Shown here one piece after another: positions 38,884 through 48,488 of a stretch of 64,000 bases of DNA. The translations under genes were made by a program, and so were the position numbers. Where the stretch lies: the NCBI RefSeq assembly GCF_021129215.1, contig NZ_JAJOLP010000001.1, positions 186,001 to 250,000 of the forward strand. Reading direction: 5' to 3'. Source of the stretch: Agromyces sp. S2-1-8 (GTDB taxonomy: Bacteria > Actinomycetota > Actinomycetes > Actinomycetales > Microbacteriaceae). The stretch's first letter is position 1, and the number at the start of each line of letters is the position of its first letter. A model generated the notes under the pieces. That model was not told the origin of the DNA. It saw only the letters and a program-made list of their open reading frames with translations, and did no database searches.

Positions 38884-40329
38884 ATGCGCGCACAGCGGGT
38901 GAGCCGCCTCGGTCGAGTCGACCGGCGTTCGTGGCTCGGGCGTCTTCGCGACGGCGTCGACGCGTTCATGAAGAGCTCGCCGTCGCGCTTCGCGATCGTC
39001 GTGTTCGCGGCGCTCATCCTGCTGTTCACGGTGCTCTTCTCACTGCCGATCGCGCGTGCCGGCGAGGCATCCTCGGCGCCGCTCTACGATGCGCTCTTCA
39101 CGGCCGTCTCGGTCATCTGCGTGACCGGCCTCGCGACGGTCGACATGGCGACCTACTGGTCGCCGTTCGGCCACGCGCTCGTCTACATCGGCGTCAACAT
39201 CGGCGGTGTCGGCGTGCTGACGCTCGCGACGACGCTCGGCTTCGTGATCTCGCGCCGGCTCGGGCTGCGGGCGAAGCTGATGGCCGCGAGCGACACCAAC
39301 CCGTCGCGCATCCACGTCGGCCCGGTCGCCGAGCGGCAGGCGGTGCGACTCGGCGAGGTCGGCGGACTGCTCTTCACCGTCGCGGTCAGCGCGTTGGTCA
39401 TCGAGGGCGTCATCGCCGTCGCGCTGCTGCCGAGCATGCTCGCGGCGGGCTACGACGGCTGGCATTCGATCTGGTACAGCCTCTACTACTCGGCGATGGC
39501 GTTCACGAACACGGGCTTCTCGCCGAACCCCGGCGGGCTCGAGCCCTTCGTCGACGACTACTGGATGCAGACGATGCTCATGCTCGGGGTGTTCCTCGGC
39601 GCGCTCGGCTTCCCGGTGATCTTCGCGCTCGCCCGCGCCTGGCGCACCCCGCGCAAGTGGAGCGTGCACGTCAAGCTCACCCTCACCACGACGACGATCC
39701 TCCTCGTCGCCGGCGCGGCGATGTTCCTGCTGCTCGAGCACGCCAACCCGAAGACGTACGGTCACCTCGACGCGGGGCCGACGATCTTCCAGTCCCTCTT
39801 CATGTCGATGATGACGAGGTCGGGCGGCTTCGCGACGATCGACATGCACGACCTGTACGGGTCGAGCCAGCTCGTCAGCAGCATGCTCATGTTCATCGGC
39901 GGCGGCTCGGCGTCGACCGCGGGCGGCATCAAGGTGACGACGCTCGCCGTGCTGTTCCTCGCCGCCTTCGCCGAGGCGCGCGGCGCCCCCTCGATGGAGG
40001 CGTTCGGCCGGCGCATCCCCCGCGACATGCTGCGCCTGTCGGTGAGCGTCGTGCTGTGGGGCGCCACGATCGTGGCGGTCGCGTCGATCGCGATCCTGCA
40101 GATCACGAAGGCGCCGTTCGAGAACGTGCTCTTCGACGTCATCTCCGCGTTCGCGACGTGCGGCCTGTCGACGGGGCTCACCGCCGACCTGCCGCCCGAA
40201 GGCGTCTACGTCATGGCCGCGACGATGTTCATGGGCCGTGTCGGCACCGTGACCCTCGCCGCGGCACTCGCCGCGAGCCAGCGCCGCCAACTGTTCAAAC
40301 GACCGGAAGAGAGGCCCATCGTTGGTTGA
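38884..40329 (+). CDS. TrkH/KtrB-type potassium uptake channel
   Basis: This 481-residue membrane subunit moves K+ (and possibly Na+) down the membrane potential. Four pore loops with selectivity glycines are visible: SVICVTGLATVD, AMAFTNTGFSPN, IGGGSASTAGGIKVT (with SMMTRSGGFATID before it) and FATCGLSTGLTADLP. A basic 30-residue N-terminus precedes helix 1. GAGGGGGG lies 3-10 nt before the ATG. It overlaps the gating subunit gene by 8 nt. Length and pore motifs fit KtrB as well as TrkH. Confidence 0.93.
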   Translation: MRAQRVSRLGRVDRRSWLGRLRDGVDAFMKSSPSRFAIVVFAALILLFTVLFSLPIARAGEASSAPLYDALFTAVSVICVTGLATVDMATYWSPFGHALVYIGVNIGGVGVLTLATTLGFVISRRLGLRAKLMAASDTNPSRIHVGPVAERQAVRLGEVGGLLFTVAVSALVIEGVIAVALLPSMLAAGYDGWHSIWYSLYYSAMAFTNTGFSPNPGGLEPFVDDYWMQTMLMLGVFLGALGFPVIFALARAWRTPRKWSVHVKLTLTTTTILLVAGAAMFLLLEHANPKTYGHLDAGPTIFQSLFMSMMTRSGGFATIDMHDLYGSSQLVSSMLMFIGGGSASTAGGIKVTTLAVLFLAAFAEARGAPSMEAFGRRIPRDMLRLSVSVVLWGATIVAVASIAILQITKAPFENVLFDVISAFATCGLSTGLTADLPPEGVYVMAATMFMGRVGTVTLAAALAASQRRQLFKRPEERPIVG

Positions 40330-40990
40330 CAAGATCAGGCACGACGCCCCGGTGCTCGTGATCGGCCTCGGCCGGTTCGGCGCCGCCACCGCCGGCCAGC
40401 TCGACCGGCTCGGCCGCGAGGTGCTCGCCGTCGACACCGACGAGAACCTCGTGCAGAAGTGGTCGGAGCGGGTCACCCACGCCGTGGTCGCCGACGCGAA
40501 GTCGATCGACGCCCTCAAGCAGATCGGCGCGCAGGACTTCTCGATCGCCGTCTGCGCGGTCGGGTCATCGATCGAGGCGTCCGTGCTCATCACCGCGAAC
40601 CTCGTCGACCTCAAGATCCCCCAGATCTGGGCGAAGGCGATCTCGGCGTCGCACGGCAAGATCCTGCAGCGCATCGGCGCGAACCACGTCATCTACCCCG
40701 AGCGCGAGGCCGGCGAGCGCACCGCCCACCTCGTGTCGGGCCGCATGCTCGACTTCATCGAGTTCGACGACGACTTCGCGCTCGTGAAGATGTACCCGCC
40801 GAAGCCGATCCGCGGCAAGAACCTCACCGAGTCGGGCGTGCGCTCGAAGTACCGCGTGACGGTGGTCGGCGTGAAGAGCCCGGGCAAGCCGTTCACGTAC
40901 GCGACCGAGAACACGGTCGTGTCGAACCACGACCTGATCATCGTGTCGGGCACCGAGGGCGACATCGAGAAGTTCGCGGCGCTCGAGTAG
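40322..40990 (+). CDS. TrkA/KtrA regulatory subunit (RCK domain)
   Basis: This 222-residue cytosolic gating ring subunit has a Rossmann nucleotide site, VLVIGLGRFGAATAGQLDRLG (three glycines), then VLAVDTDENLVQ with the acidic residue at the end of strand 2 that holds ribose. A TrkA_C domain follows (about 138-222). The likely start is TTG at 40322, 8 nt before the end of the channel gene, with GAGAGGCCC upstream; no in-frame ATG or GTG gives a complete first strand. It is co-translated with the channel subunit. Confidence 0.92.
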   Translation: MVDKIRHDAPVLVIGLGRFGAATAGQLDRLGREVLAVDTDENLVQKWSERVTHAVVADAKSIDALKQIGAQDFSIAVCAVGSSIEASVLITANLVDLKIPQIWAKAISASHGKILQRIGANHVIYPEREAGERTAHLVSGRMLDFIEFDDDFALVKMYPPKPIRGKNLTESGVRSKYRVTVVGVKSPGKPFTYATENTVVSNHDLIIVSGTEGDIEKFAALE

Positions 40991-41037
40991 GCGGGGGGCG
41001 GATGCCTCGGAGTGGGACCGCGCGGCGACAGGGCGGT

Positions 41038-41074
41038 GGTCTCGATACGGCGCTTCGCGCCTCCTCGGCCGACC
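41038..41074. repeat. Dispersed repeat copy, intergenic
   Basis: GGTCTCGATACGGCGCTTCG...CTCCTCGGCCGACC, close to the family consensus. It lies after the K+ uptake operon and could help end it (GGCGCTTCGCGCC hairpin). Confidence 0.8.
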
Positions 41075-41105
41075 GGGAACCCTCCCGTTAGTGTTCCGTT
41101 AGGGA

Positions 41106-41136
41106 GATTCACAAATTTGTGAATCAGGCGTAGCAT
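41106..41136 (+). promoter_or_regulatory. Promoter with a perfect 20-bp operator palindrome, ABC exporter operon
   Basis: GATTCACAAATTTGTGAATC (41106-41125) is a perfect palindrome overlapping the -35 TTCACA (41108-41113). A 17-bp spacer leads to -10 TAGCAT (41131-41136), 7 nt before the ATG at 41144. Strong repression by a dimeric winged-helix protein is expected; the best candidate is the regulator at 43745. Confidence 0.8.
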
Positions 41137-41143
41137 CGCGCTC

Positions 41144-42097
41144 ATGACGACAGTGATCAGCGCCAGCGGCCTCGAGAAGCGATTCGGCCGCACCGTCGCG
41201 CTCGACGGTCTCGACCTCCAGGTCGACGCCGGCGAAGTGCACGGATTCCTCGGCCCGAACGGCGCAGGCAAGTCCACCACCATCCGCATCATCCTCGGCC
41301 TCGCCCGGGCGTCGGGCGGCTCGGCCGCGCTCTTCGGGCAGGACCCGTGGAAGCACGCCGGCGAGCTGCACCGGCGCGTCGCGTACGTGCCGGGCGACGT
41401 CAGCCTCTGGCCGAACCTCACGGGCGGCGAGGCGATAGACCTGCTCGCCCGCCTCCGCGGCGGCACGCACGACAAGGCCGGCTACGCCGCGCGCAAGCAG
41501 CGCCTGCTCGAGGTGTTCGACTTCGACCCGCGCAAGAAGGGCCGCGCCTACTCGAAGGGCAACCGGCAGAAGGTCGCCCTCATCGCCGCGTTCGCGACAT
41601 CGGCCGAGCTGTACATCCTCGACGAGCCGACGAGCGGCCTCGACCCGCTCATGGAGCAGGTGTTCAACCGCGAGATCGCGCGCGTCTCCGCCGAGGGCGC
41701 GACCGTGCTGCTCTCGAGCCACATCCTCTCCGAGGTCGAGGAGCTCTGCGACCGGGTGAGCATCATCCGTGCGGGCAAGACCGTCGAGTCGGGCACGCTC
41801 GCAGAGCTGCGCCACCTCACCCGCACCGAGATCGCGTTCGCGGCCGACGGCGTCGACCCCGCGACCCTCGCCGCCGAGGTCGACCGCATCCCCGACGCGC
41901 ACGACCTCCTCATCGATCACGGGCGGGTGAGCTTCACGGTCGACAGCGACCGGGTGACCTCGGTGCTGCCCGAGCTCGCCCGCCTCGACGTGCACGGCCT
42001 GACCGTCTCGCCGCCGTCGCTCGAAGAGCTCTTCCTGCGCCACTACGGCGACGAACTCCGCGAGCGCACGGATGTCTCGGAGGAGGCGCTGGCATGA
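41144..42097 (+). CDS. ABC transporter ATP-binding protein
   Basis: This 317-residue ATPase has Walker A FLGPNGAGKSTTIRI, a signature helix YSKGNRQKVALIAAF (variant of LSGGQ), Walker B LYILDEPTSGLDP and H-loop LSSHILSEVEEL. The DrrA-like C-terminal extension (about 220-310) includes PSLEELFLRHY. It pairs with the ABC-2 permease that overlaps it by ATGA. Probably exports a hydrophobic drug or antibiotic; the substrate is unknown. Leaderless start. Confidence 0.93.
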   Translation: MTTVISASGLEKRFGRTVALDGLDLQVDAGEVHGFLGPNGAGKSTTIRIILGLARASGGSAALFGQDPWKHAGELHRRVAYVPGDVSLWPNLTGGEAIDLLARLRGGTHDKAGYAARKQRLLEVFDFDPRKKGRAYSKGNRQKVALIAAFATSAELYILDEPTSGLDPLMEQVFNREIARVSAEGATVLLSSHILSEVEELCDRVSIIRAGKTVESGTLAELRHLTRTEIAFAADGVDPATLAAEVDRIPDAHDLLIDHGRVSFTVDSDRVTSVLPELARLDVHGLTVSPPSLEELFLRHYGDELRERTDVSEEALA

Positions 42098-43716
42098 GCA
42101 CCCTCGGCACGCTGCTCAGGCAGCGACTGCGCCGCGACCGCCTGCAGCTCGCCCTCTGGATCATCGGCATCGGCGTGCTCGCCTACGGCTCGATCGCCGC
42201 CGTGCTCGACACCTACGGCGACGAGGCGGAGCGCACCCAGATCCTGCAGCTCGCGACCGCGAGCCGCACGATCCTCGTGTTCCGCGGCACGCCGAACGGT
42301 ACCGATCTCGGCGCCTTCAGCTTCTTCGAGCTGTTCGCCTGGCTCGCCCTCATGGGCGGGCTCATGAGCACCTTCCTCGTCACCCGGCACACCCGCGCGG
42401 AAGAGGAGCAGGGTCGAGCCGAGCTCATCGCCGCGACCCCTGCCGGCCGGGTGAAGCCGACCGTCGCGACGCTCATCCACGGCGTGGTCGCCAATCTCGT
42501 GCTCGGCGTCGTCGTCGCACTCGCGTTGATCGGCGCGGGGCTCGAAGCCGAGGGCTCGTGGGTGACGGGCGCGGCGATGGCAGCGACGGGCATCGCGTTC
42601 GTCGCGATCGGGCTGTTCGCCGCCCAGCTGTTCCGCACGTCGCGCGGGGCGAACGGCGCGGGCGTCGCGGTCGTCGTGGGGGCGTACCTGCTGCGCGGCA
42701 TCGGGGATGCCGCGGGCACGCCGTCCGACGACCTGCTGCACGTGACCCCGGCCTGGCCGAGCTGGCTCTCGCCCATCGGCTGGGGGCAGGCGACGGGCGC
42801 GTTCGTCGAGAACGAGCTGTGGCCGCTCCTGCTCGCGCTCGGCGTCTCGGTGGTGCTCGTCGCGATCGTGTTCGCGCTGCAGTCGGTGCGCGACCAGGGC
42901 GCGAGCCTGCTGCCCGGCCGCAAGGGGCGCGCGTCGGCGAGCTGGGCCCTGTCGAGCTCGTTCGGGCTCGCCTGGCGGCTCAACGTCTCGACGCTCATCG
43001 CGTGGGCCGTCGGCGCGGCCGTCGCCGGGCTCACCGCGAGCTCGCTGTCGGGGCTCATCGACGAAGTCAGCGGCGACGTCCCGCAGGTCGTCGACACCCT
43101 GCAGGCCGCCCTCGGCGGCGGGGCGACGCTCGAGCAGGCGTTCATCGCGATGTTCCTCAGCATCATCGGCATCCTCGCCGCGTGCTGCGCCGTGCAGGTC
43201 GCGATCCGCGCCCGCCAGGAGGAGGCGCACGGCACCGCCGAACAGGTGCTCGCGACGCCGGTGCCGCGCATGCGATGGCTGCTCGAGTACTGGCTCGTCG
43301 GCGTGCTCGTGATCGTGGTCGTGCTCGCCGCGGCCTGGCTCGGCGGGCTCGCCGGTTCCGGTGCGTCGAACACCCCGTCGGACCTGGTGCCGCTCATCTC
43401 GCAGGCCGCCCTCGCGCAGCTGCCCGTCTCGCTCGTCTTCCTCGGCCTGACCCTGCTCGTGTTCGCGCTGCTGCCGCGGTGGACGATCGGCCTCGGCTGG
43501 TCCATCGTCGGCGTCGCCGCGATCGTCGGCGTCTTCGGTCCGCTGCTCGGCGCGCCCGACTGGATGGTCGACCTCTCGCCGTTCACCCACTCGCCGGTGC
43601 CGACCGGCGACGACATCGACTGGTCGGGCGGCTTCTGGATGATCGCGATCGGACTCGTCGCCGCGGCGCTCGCGGTCGTGTCGATGCGGCGGCGCGAGCT
43701 CGCCTCGGGCGCCTGA
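42094..43716 (+). CDS. ABC-2 type exporter permease (polyketide-antibiotic exporter class)
   Basis: This 540-residue membrane protein has about 12 helices in two six-helix halves. Segments are LALWIIGIGVLAYGSIAAVLD at the start and ELFAWLALMGGLMSTFLVTRHTRAEEEQGRAEL, with the same EE-(Q/A)-GxxE pattern recurring in the second half at ARQEEAHGTAEQVLATPV, a sign of internal duplication. It overlaps the ATPase gene by 4 nt. The family includes the tetronasin-type exporters. Confidence 0.9.
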   Translation: MSTLGTLLRQRLRRDRLQLALWIIGIGVLAYGSIAAVLDTYGDEAERTQILQLATASRTILVFRGTPNGTDLGAFSFFELFAWLALMGGLMSTFLVTRHTRAEEEQGRAELIAATPAGRVKPTVATLIHGVVANLVLGVVVALALIGAGLEAEGSWVTGAAMAATGIAFVAIGLFAAQLFRTSRGANGAGVAVVVGAYLLRGIGDAAGTPSDDLLHVTPAWPSWLSPIGWGQATGAFVENELWPLLLALGVSVVLVAIVFALQSVRDQGASLLPGRKGRASASWALSSSFGLAWRLNVSTLIAWAVGAAVAGLTASSLSGLIDEVSGDVPQVVDTLQAALGGGATLEQAFIAMFLSIIGILAACCAVQVAIRARQEEAHGTAEQVLATPVPRMRWLLEYWLVGVLVIVVVLAAAWLGGLAGSGASNTPSDLVPLISQAALAQLPVSLVFLGLTLLVFALLPRWTIGLGWSIVGVAAIVGVFGPLLGAPDWMVDLSPFTHSPVPTGDDIDWSGGFWMIAIGLVAAALAVVSMRRRELASGA

Positions 43717-43744
43717 CCCGACCTTGGACTGGAAGAATCGAAGG

Positions 43745-44233
43745 ATGGCACGCGACGAGCAGGCACTGAGCACGGCGGTCGAGCAATCGGCCGCCGTGCT
43801 CACGGCCGCCGGCTTCCCGAAGATGCCGGCGCGCGTGCTGATGGCGCTCCTCGTCGCCGACGAGGGCGGGCTCACCGCCGCCGAACTCGGCGAGTCGCTC
43901 GGCGTGAGCGCCGCCGCGATCTCCGGCGCGGTCAGGTACCTGCGCTCCCTCGGCATCATCCACCGGATGCCGCATCCGGGCAGCCGGCGCGAGCGCTGGG
44001 AGATCTTCGACGACGCGTGGTACACGGCGCTCGCCGGCAAGAACTCGGTCTACGGCACCTTCGCCGAGACCGCCGCGCAGGCGATCGACGCGATCGGCGA
44101 CCCCGAATCCGCCGGTGCCCGGCGCACGGGCGAGATGGTCGCGTTCTTCCGCTTCATCGAGGGCAAGATGCCCGAGCTCCTCACCGAATGGGAGGCGCTG
44201 CGCGCCGCCTCCGCTTCGGCCCCGGTCGAGTAA
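43745..44233 (+). CDS. GbsR/MarR-type transcriptional regulator of the ABC exporter
   Basis: This 162-residue protein has the winged helix GFPKMPARVLMALLVADEGGLTAAELGESLGVSAAAISGAVRYLRSLGIIHRMPHPGSRRERWEI (here described as one domain, about residues 23-88) and an all-helical C-terminus ending EGKMPELLTEWEAL. This layout is common for self-regulators of ABC drug exporters. It is the third gene of the operon, 28 nt after the permease. The perfect palindrome at 41106 is its probable operator. Confidence 0.85.
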   Translation: MARDEQALSTAVEQSAAVLTAAGFPKMPARVLMALLVADEGGLTAAELGESLGVSAAAISGAVRYLRSLGIIHRMPHPGSRRERWEIFDDAWYTALAGKNSVYGTFAETAAQAIDAIGDPESAGARRTGEMVAFFRFIEGKMPELLTEWEALRAASASAPVE

Positions 44234-44381
44234 GCAGGGCGTAGGCACCGCGCAGGGCGGGCGTTAGGGGTCCGTGAGGATCGGCCGCGAGGCATCCCGG
44301 GCGGTGTTGCATCGGGGGTGCAGCGCAGGGGCGCTGCCCGCCGCCGCGTGAGCGGGGCGGATCCCGAACCCTGGAGTCTCC

Positions 44382-44465
44382 GTGCTCGACATCGTCTACC
44401 TCCTCGGCATCCTGGCCGTGTTCGTGGTCGTCGGCCTCATCGCCAAGGGGGTCGAGAAGCTGTGA
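44382..44465 (+). CDS. 27-residue single-helix micro-ORF upstream of kdpF
   Basis: GTG at 44382 opens a 27-codon frame that begins [18 protein letters not shown] and ends KGVEKL: one membrane helix with a basic tail. It overlaps kdpF by GTGA (4 nt), a translational coupling that suggests it is real. CTGGAG lies about 6-11 nt before the GTG. Shape and size resemble KdpF but the sequence differs. It may be a second small subunit of the Kdp complex or a regulatory micropeptide. 44234-44381 upstream has no other gene and must hold the kdp promoter. Confidence 0.7.
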   Translation: MLDIVYLLGILAVFVVVGLIAKGVEKL

Positions 44466-44551
44466 TCGTGTTCGAGCTCCTCGCCGCCGCGCTGGGCGTC
44501 GCCGCCGTCGTCTACCTCGTGGTCGCACTCGTGAAACCCGAGCGCTTCTGA
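44462..44551 (+). CDS. kdpF: KdpF, small stabilising subunit of the Kdp ATPase
   Basis: This 29-residue single-helix protein contains [20 protein letters not shown] and ends VKPERF, the typical KdpF ending. It stabilises the KdpABC complex in the membrane. Its stop overlaps the kdpA start as TGATG, and its GTG overlaps the micro-ORF stop. Confidence 0.9.
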   Translation: MIVFELLAAALGVAAVVYLVVALVKPERF

Positions 44552-46224
44552 TGGCGGCCCTCCTCGCCGTCGCGCAGGCGGCGACCCTCGCACTCGTCCT
44601 CGGCCTGCTGTACCGCCCGCTCGGCGACTACATGGCCCGCATCTACACGAGCGACCGCGACCTGAAGGTCGAGCGCGGCCTGTACCGCCTGATCGGGGTC
44701 GACCCCCGCGGCGAGCAGTCGTGGCCCGCGTACCTGCGCGGGGTGCTCGCGTTCTCGCTCGTCGGGCTGCTGCTGGTCTACGCGCTGCAGCGCATGCAGG
44801 CCGTGCTGCCGTACTCGCTCGGCCTGCCGGCCGTGCCCGAGGGGCTCGCCTTCAACACCGCCGCGTCGTTCGTCGCGAACACGAACTGGCAGTCGTACTC
44901 GCCCGAGCTGACGATGGGCTACACCGTGCAGCTCGCGGGCCTCGCGGTGCAGAACTTCGTCTCGGCCGCCGTCGGCATCGCGATCGCCGTCGCCCTCGTG
45001 CGCGGCTTCGCGCGACGCGGCTCGGCGACGATCGGCAACTTCTGGGTCGACCTCGTGCGCGGCGCGTTCCGGCTGCTGCTGCCCCTCTCGATCGTGGGCG
45101 CGATCGTGCTCGTCGTCGGTGGCGTCGTGCAGAACTTCAACGGGTTCACCGAGGTCTCGACCCTCGCCGGAGGCACCCAGCAGCTGCCCGGCGGCCCCGT
45201 CGCGAGCCAGGAGGTCATCAAGCTCCTCGGCACGAACGGCGGCGGCTTCTTCAACGCGAACTCGGCGCACCCGTTCGAGAACCCGACCGCGTGGACCAAC
45301 CTCTTCGAGGTCGTGCTCATGCTCGCGATCCCGTTCGCGCTCCCCCGCACATTCGGCCGCATGGTCGGCTCGAACCGGCAGGGCTACGCGATCCTCGCGG
45401 TCATGGCGACGCTCTACGTGGTCTCGCTCGTGACCCTCAGCGCGCTCGAGGCGGCCGGCAACGGCACGGCGCCGCAGCTCGCCGGCGCCGCGATGGAGGG
45501 CAAGGAGGCGCGCTTCGGCATCTTCGGATCGACCCTGTTCGGCACGACCTCGACGCTCACCTCGACCGGCGCCGTCAACTCGATGCACGACTCGTTCACC
45601 GCCCTCGGCGGCATGATGCCGATGCTCAACATGATGCTCGGCGAGGTCGCCCCCGGCGGCGTCGGCTCGGGCCTCTACGGCATGCTCGTGCTCGCGGTCA
45701 TCGCGGTGTTCATCGCCGGCCTGCTCGTCGGCCGCACCCCCGAGTACCTCGGCAAGAAGATCGGCCCGCGCGAGATCAAGCTCGCGAGCCTCTACATCCT
45801 CGTGACGCCGACGCTCGTGCTCGCGGGCACCGCGCTGAGCTTCGCGATCCCCGGCGTGCGGGAGGACGTCGAACACGTCTCGATCTGGAACCCCGGCGTG
45901 CACGGCATGAGCGAGGTGCTCTACGCCTTCACGAGCGCGTCGAACAACAACGGTTCGGCCTTCGCGGGACTCACCGCGAACACGCCGTGGCTGAACACCG
46001 CGCTCGGCGTCGCGATGCTGCTCGGCCGGTTCGTGCCGATCGTGTTCGTGCTCGCGCTCGCCGGCTCGCTCGCCGCGCAGCGGAAGGTGCCCGAGACCGC
46101 CGGCACCCTGCCGACCTACAAGCCGCAGTTCGTCGGTCTGCTGGTCGGCGTCACCGTGCTCATCACGGCCCTCACCTACTTCCCCGTGCTCACGCTCGGA
46201 CCCCTCGCAGAAGGACTCAGCTAG
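44551..46224 (+). CDS. kdpA: KdpA, potassium-binding/translocating subunit
   Basis: This 557-residue membrane protein, of normal KdpA length, selects K+. Four pore-loop regions are visible: [57 protein letters not shown] and [19 protein letters not shown]. It is coupled to kdpF at TGATG and lies 2 nt before kdpB. K+ held by this subunit is delivered through KdpB. Confidence 0.97.
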   Translation: MAALLAVAQAATLALVLGLLYRPLGDYMARIYTSDRDLKVERGLYRLIGVDPRGEQSWPAYLRGVLAFSLVGLLLVYALQRMQAVLPYSLGLPAVPEGLAFNTAASFVANTNWQSYSPELTMGYTVQLAGLAVQNFVSAAVGIAIAVALVRGFARRGSATIGNFWVDLVRGAFRLLLPLSIVGAIVLVVGGVVQNFNGFTEVSTLAGGTQQLPGGPVASQEVIKLLGTNGGGFFNANSAHPFENPTAWTNLFEVVLMLAIPFALPRTFGRMVGSNRQGYAILAVMATLYVVSLVTLSALEAAGNGTAPQLAGAAMEGKEARFGIFGSTLFGTTSTLTSTGAVNSMHDSFTALGGMMPMLNMMLGEVAPGGVGSGLYGMLVLAVIAVFIAGLLVGRTPEYLGKKIGPREIKLASLYILVTPTLVLAGTALSFAIPGVREDVEHVSIWNPGVHGMSEVLYAFTSASNNNGSAFAGLTANTPWLNTALGVAMLLGRFVPIVFVLALAGSLAAQRKVPETAGTLPTYKPQFVGLLVGVTVLITALTYFPVLTLGPLAEGLS

Positions 46225-46226
46225 TC

Positions 46227-48470
46227 ATGTCGCTCACCACCGCCTCGCACGGTTCGGATGCCTCGGCCTCCGCCGGCGCGACCGAAGAGCACCACCCGCA
46301 CCCGCACCCGAGGCCGAAGGCCCCGTTCGGTCTGCGCCAGCTCGTCACCGCCCTGCCGGGCGCGCTGCGCAAGCTCGACCCGCGGCAGATGTGGCGCAAC
46401 CCCGTCATGTTCCTCGTCGAGGCCGGCGCCGTGCTGACGACGGCGCTCGCGATCGCCGAGCCCTTCCTCGGGGGGCCGGGCACCTCTGGCGGCAGCGCCG
46501 TGCCGCCGAGCTTCACCTGGGCGATCGCCGCCTGGCTGTGGCTGACCGTGATCTTCGCGAACGTCGCCGAGGCGGTCGCCGAGGGCCGGGGCAAGGCGCA
46601 GGCCGACACCCTGCGCAAGACCCGCATGTCGACGATCGCACACCGCGTCGACGCGTACGACGAGGTGTCCGACGCCCTGGCCGAACGCAGCGCCCCGACC
46701 GACGTCTCGTCGGCGGACCTGCGGCTCGGCGACCTCGTCGTCGTCTCGGCCGGCGAGCTCATCCCGGGCGACGGCGACATCGTGCAGGGCATCGCCTCGG
46801 TCGACGAGTCGGCCATCACGGGCGAGTCGGCACCGGTCGTGCGCGAGTCGGGCGGCGACCGCTCTGCCGTGACGGGCGGCACCCGGGTGCTGAGCGACCG
46901 CATCGTCGTGCGCATCACCTCGAAGCCCGGCGAGACCTTCGTCGACCGCATGATCGCCCTCGTCGAGGGCGCCGCCCGGCAGAAGACGCCGAACGAGATC
47001 GCGCTGAACATCCTGCTCGCGAGCCTGTCGATCGTGTTCGTCGTGGTCGTGCTCACGCTCAACCCGATCGCCTCGTACGCGGCGTCGCCGGTCAGCATCA
47101 CCGTGCTGGTCGCCCTGCTCGTGTGCCTCATCCCGACGACGATCGGCGCCCTGCTCTCGGCGATCGGCATCGCCGGCATGGACCGCCTCGTGCAGCGCAA
47201 CGTGCTCGCGATGTCTGGCCGCTCGGTCGAGGCCGCGGGCGACGTCACCACGCTGCTGCTCGACAAGACCGGCACGATCACCTACGGCAACCGCCGGGCG
47301 AGCGAGTTCGTGCCGATGCCCGGCATCGACGAGGCCGAGCTCGTGCGGGCGGCGGCGCTCGCCTCGCTCGCCGACCCCACCCCCGAGGGGTCGTCGATCG
47401 TCGAGCTCGCCGCAAGCCGCGGCTGGGCCCCCGCGCCCCGAGGCTCCGCGCAGCGCGCCAGCGATGCGTGGAGTGGGCGTGGGGACCGGTTCGAAGCGGC
47501 GCCCGAGGGCGAGGTCGTGCCGTTCACCGCGCAGACCCGCATGTCGGGGCTCGACCTGGCCGACGGCACGATCCTGCGCAAGGGCGCGGGCTCGGCCGTG
47601 ACGGCCTGGGTCGAGGCATCCGCCCCGATCGACCGTGCGACGGCCGGCGAACTCGCCCGGCGCGTCGACGCGATCTCGGCCGGCGGCGGCACCCCGCTCG
47701 TCGTCGCGGTGCACGAGCCGGGGTCGGCACCGCGTCTGCTCGGCGTCGTGCACCTCAAGGACATCGTGAAGGACGGCCTCGTCGAGCGGTTCGCCGAGCT
47801 GCGCGCGATGGGCATCCGCACCGTCATGATCACGGGCGACAACCCGCTGACCGCGAAGGCCATCGCCGCCGAGGCGGGCGTCGACGACTACCTCGCAGAG
47901 GCCACCCCTGAGGACAAGCTCGCGCTGATCCGCCGCGAACAGGAGGGCGGCAACCTCGTCGCGATGACCGGCGACGGCACGAACGACGCTCCCGCGCTCG
48001 CGCAGGCCGACGTCGGCGTCGCGATGAACACGGGCACGTCGGCCGCGAAGGAGGCCGGCAACATGGTCGACCTCGACAGCGACCCGACGAAGCTCATCGA
48101 CATCGTGCGCATCGGCAAGCAGCTGCTCATCACGCGCGGTGCGCTCACGACGTTCTCGATCGCGAACGACGTCGCGAAGTACTTCGCGATCATCCCGGCG
48201 ATGTTCGCGGGCGTGTTCCCGGGACTCGAGGCGCTCAACCTCATGCAGCTGCACTCCCCCGCGTCGGCGGTGCTGTCGGCGATCGTGTTCAACGCGATCG
48301 TGATCGTCTTCCTCATCCCGCTCGCACTGCGCGGCGTGAAGTACCGACCCGGCGACGCGAGCTCGATCCTCAGCCGCAACCTGCTCGTCTACGGACTCGG
48401 CGGCATCATCGCCCCGTTCATCGGCATCAAGCTCATCGACCTCGTCATCAGCCTCATCCCGGGCTTCTAG
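46227..48470 (+). CDS. kdpB: KdpB, P-type ATPase subunit
   Basis: This 747-residue ATPase energises K+ uptake. Motifs are [13 protein letters not shown] (TGES actuator loop with the regulatory Ser), [18 protein letters not shown] (helix M4), [12 protein letters not shown] (phosphorylated Asp), [11 protein letters not shown] and [18 protein letters not shown]. It is longer than the usual 680-690: about 35 extra N-terminal residues with a His/Pro run ([12 protein letters not shown]), and about 15 extra residues before EVVPFTAQ ([15 protein letters not shown]) in the nucleotide-binding domain. Confidence 0.96.
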   Translation: MSLTTASHGSDASASAGATEEHHPHPHPRPKAPFGLRQLVTALPGALRKLDPRQMWRNPVMFLVEAGAVLTTALAIAEPFLGGPGTSGGSAVPPSFTWAIAAWLWLTVIFANVAEAVAEGRGKAQADTLRKTRMSTIAHRVDAYDEVSDALAERSAPTDVSSADLRLGDLVVVSAGELIPGDGDIVQGIASVDESAITGESAPVVRESGGDRSAVTGGTRVLSDRIVVRITSKPGETFVDRMIALVEGAARQKTPNEIALNILLASLSIVFVVVVLTLNPIASYAASPVSITVLVALLVCLIPTTIGALLSAIGIAGMDRLVQRNVLAMSGRSVEAAGDVTTLLLDKTGTITYGNRRASEFVPMPGIDEAELVRAAALASLADPTPEGSSIVELAASRGWAPAPRGSAQRASDAWSGRGDRFEAAPEGEVVPFTAQTRMSGLDLADGTILRKGAGSAVTAWVEASAPIDRATAGELARRVDAISAGGGTPLVVAVHEPGSAPRLLGVVHLKDIVKDGLVERFAELRAMGIRTVMITGDNPLTAKAIAAEAGVDDYLAEATPEDKLALIRREQEGGNLVAMTGDGTNDAPALAQADVGVAMNTGTSAAKEAGNMVDLDSDPTKLIDIVRIGKQLLITRGALTTFSIANDVAKYFAIIPAMFAGVFPGLEALNLMQLHSPASAVLSAIVFNAIVIVFLIPLALRGVKYRPGDASSILSRNLLVYGLGGIIAPFIGIKLIDLVISLIPGF

Positions 48471-48488
48471 GCCGAAAGGAACATTCGC

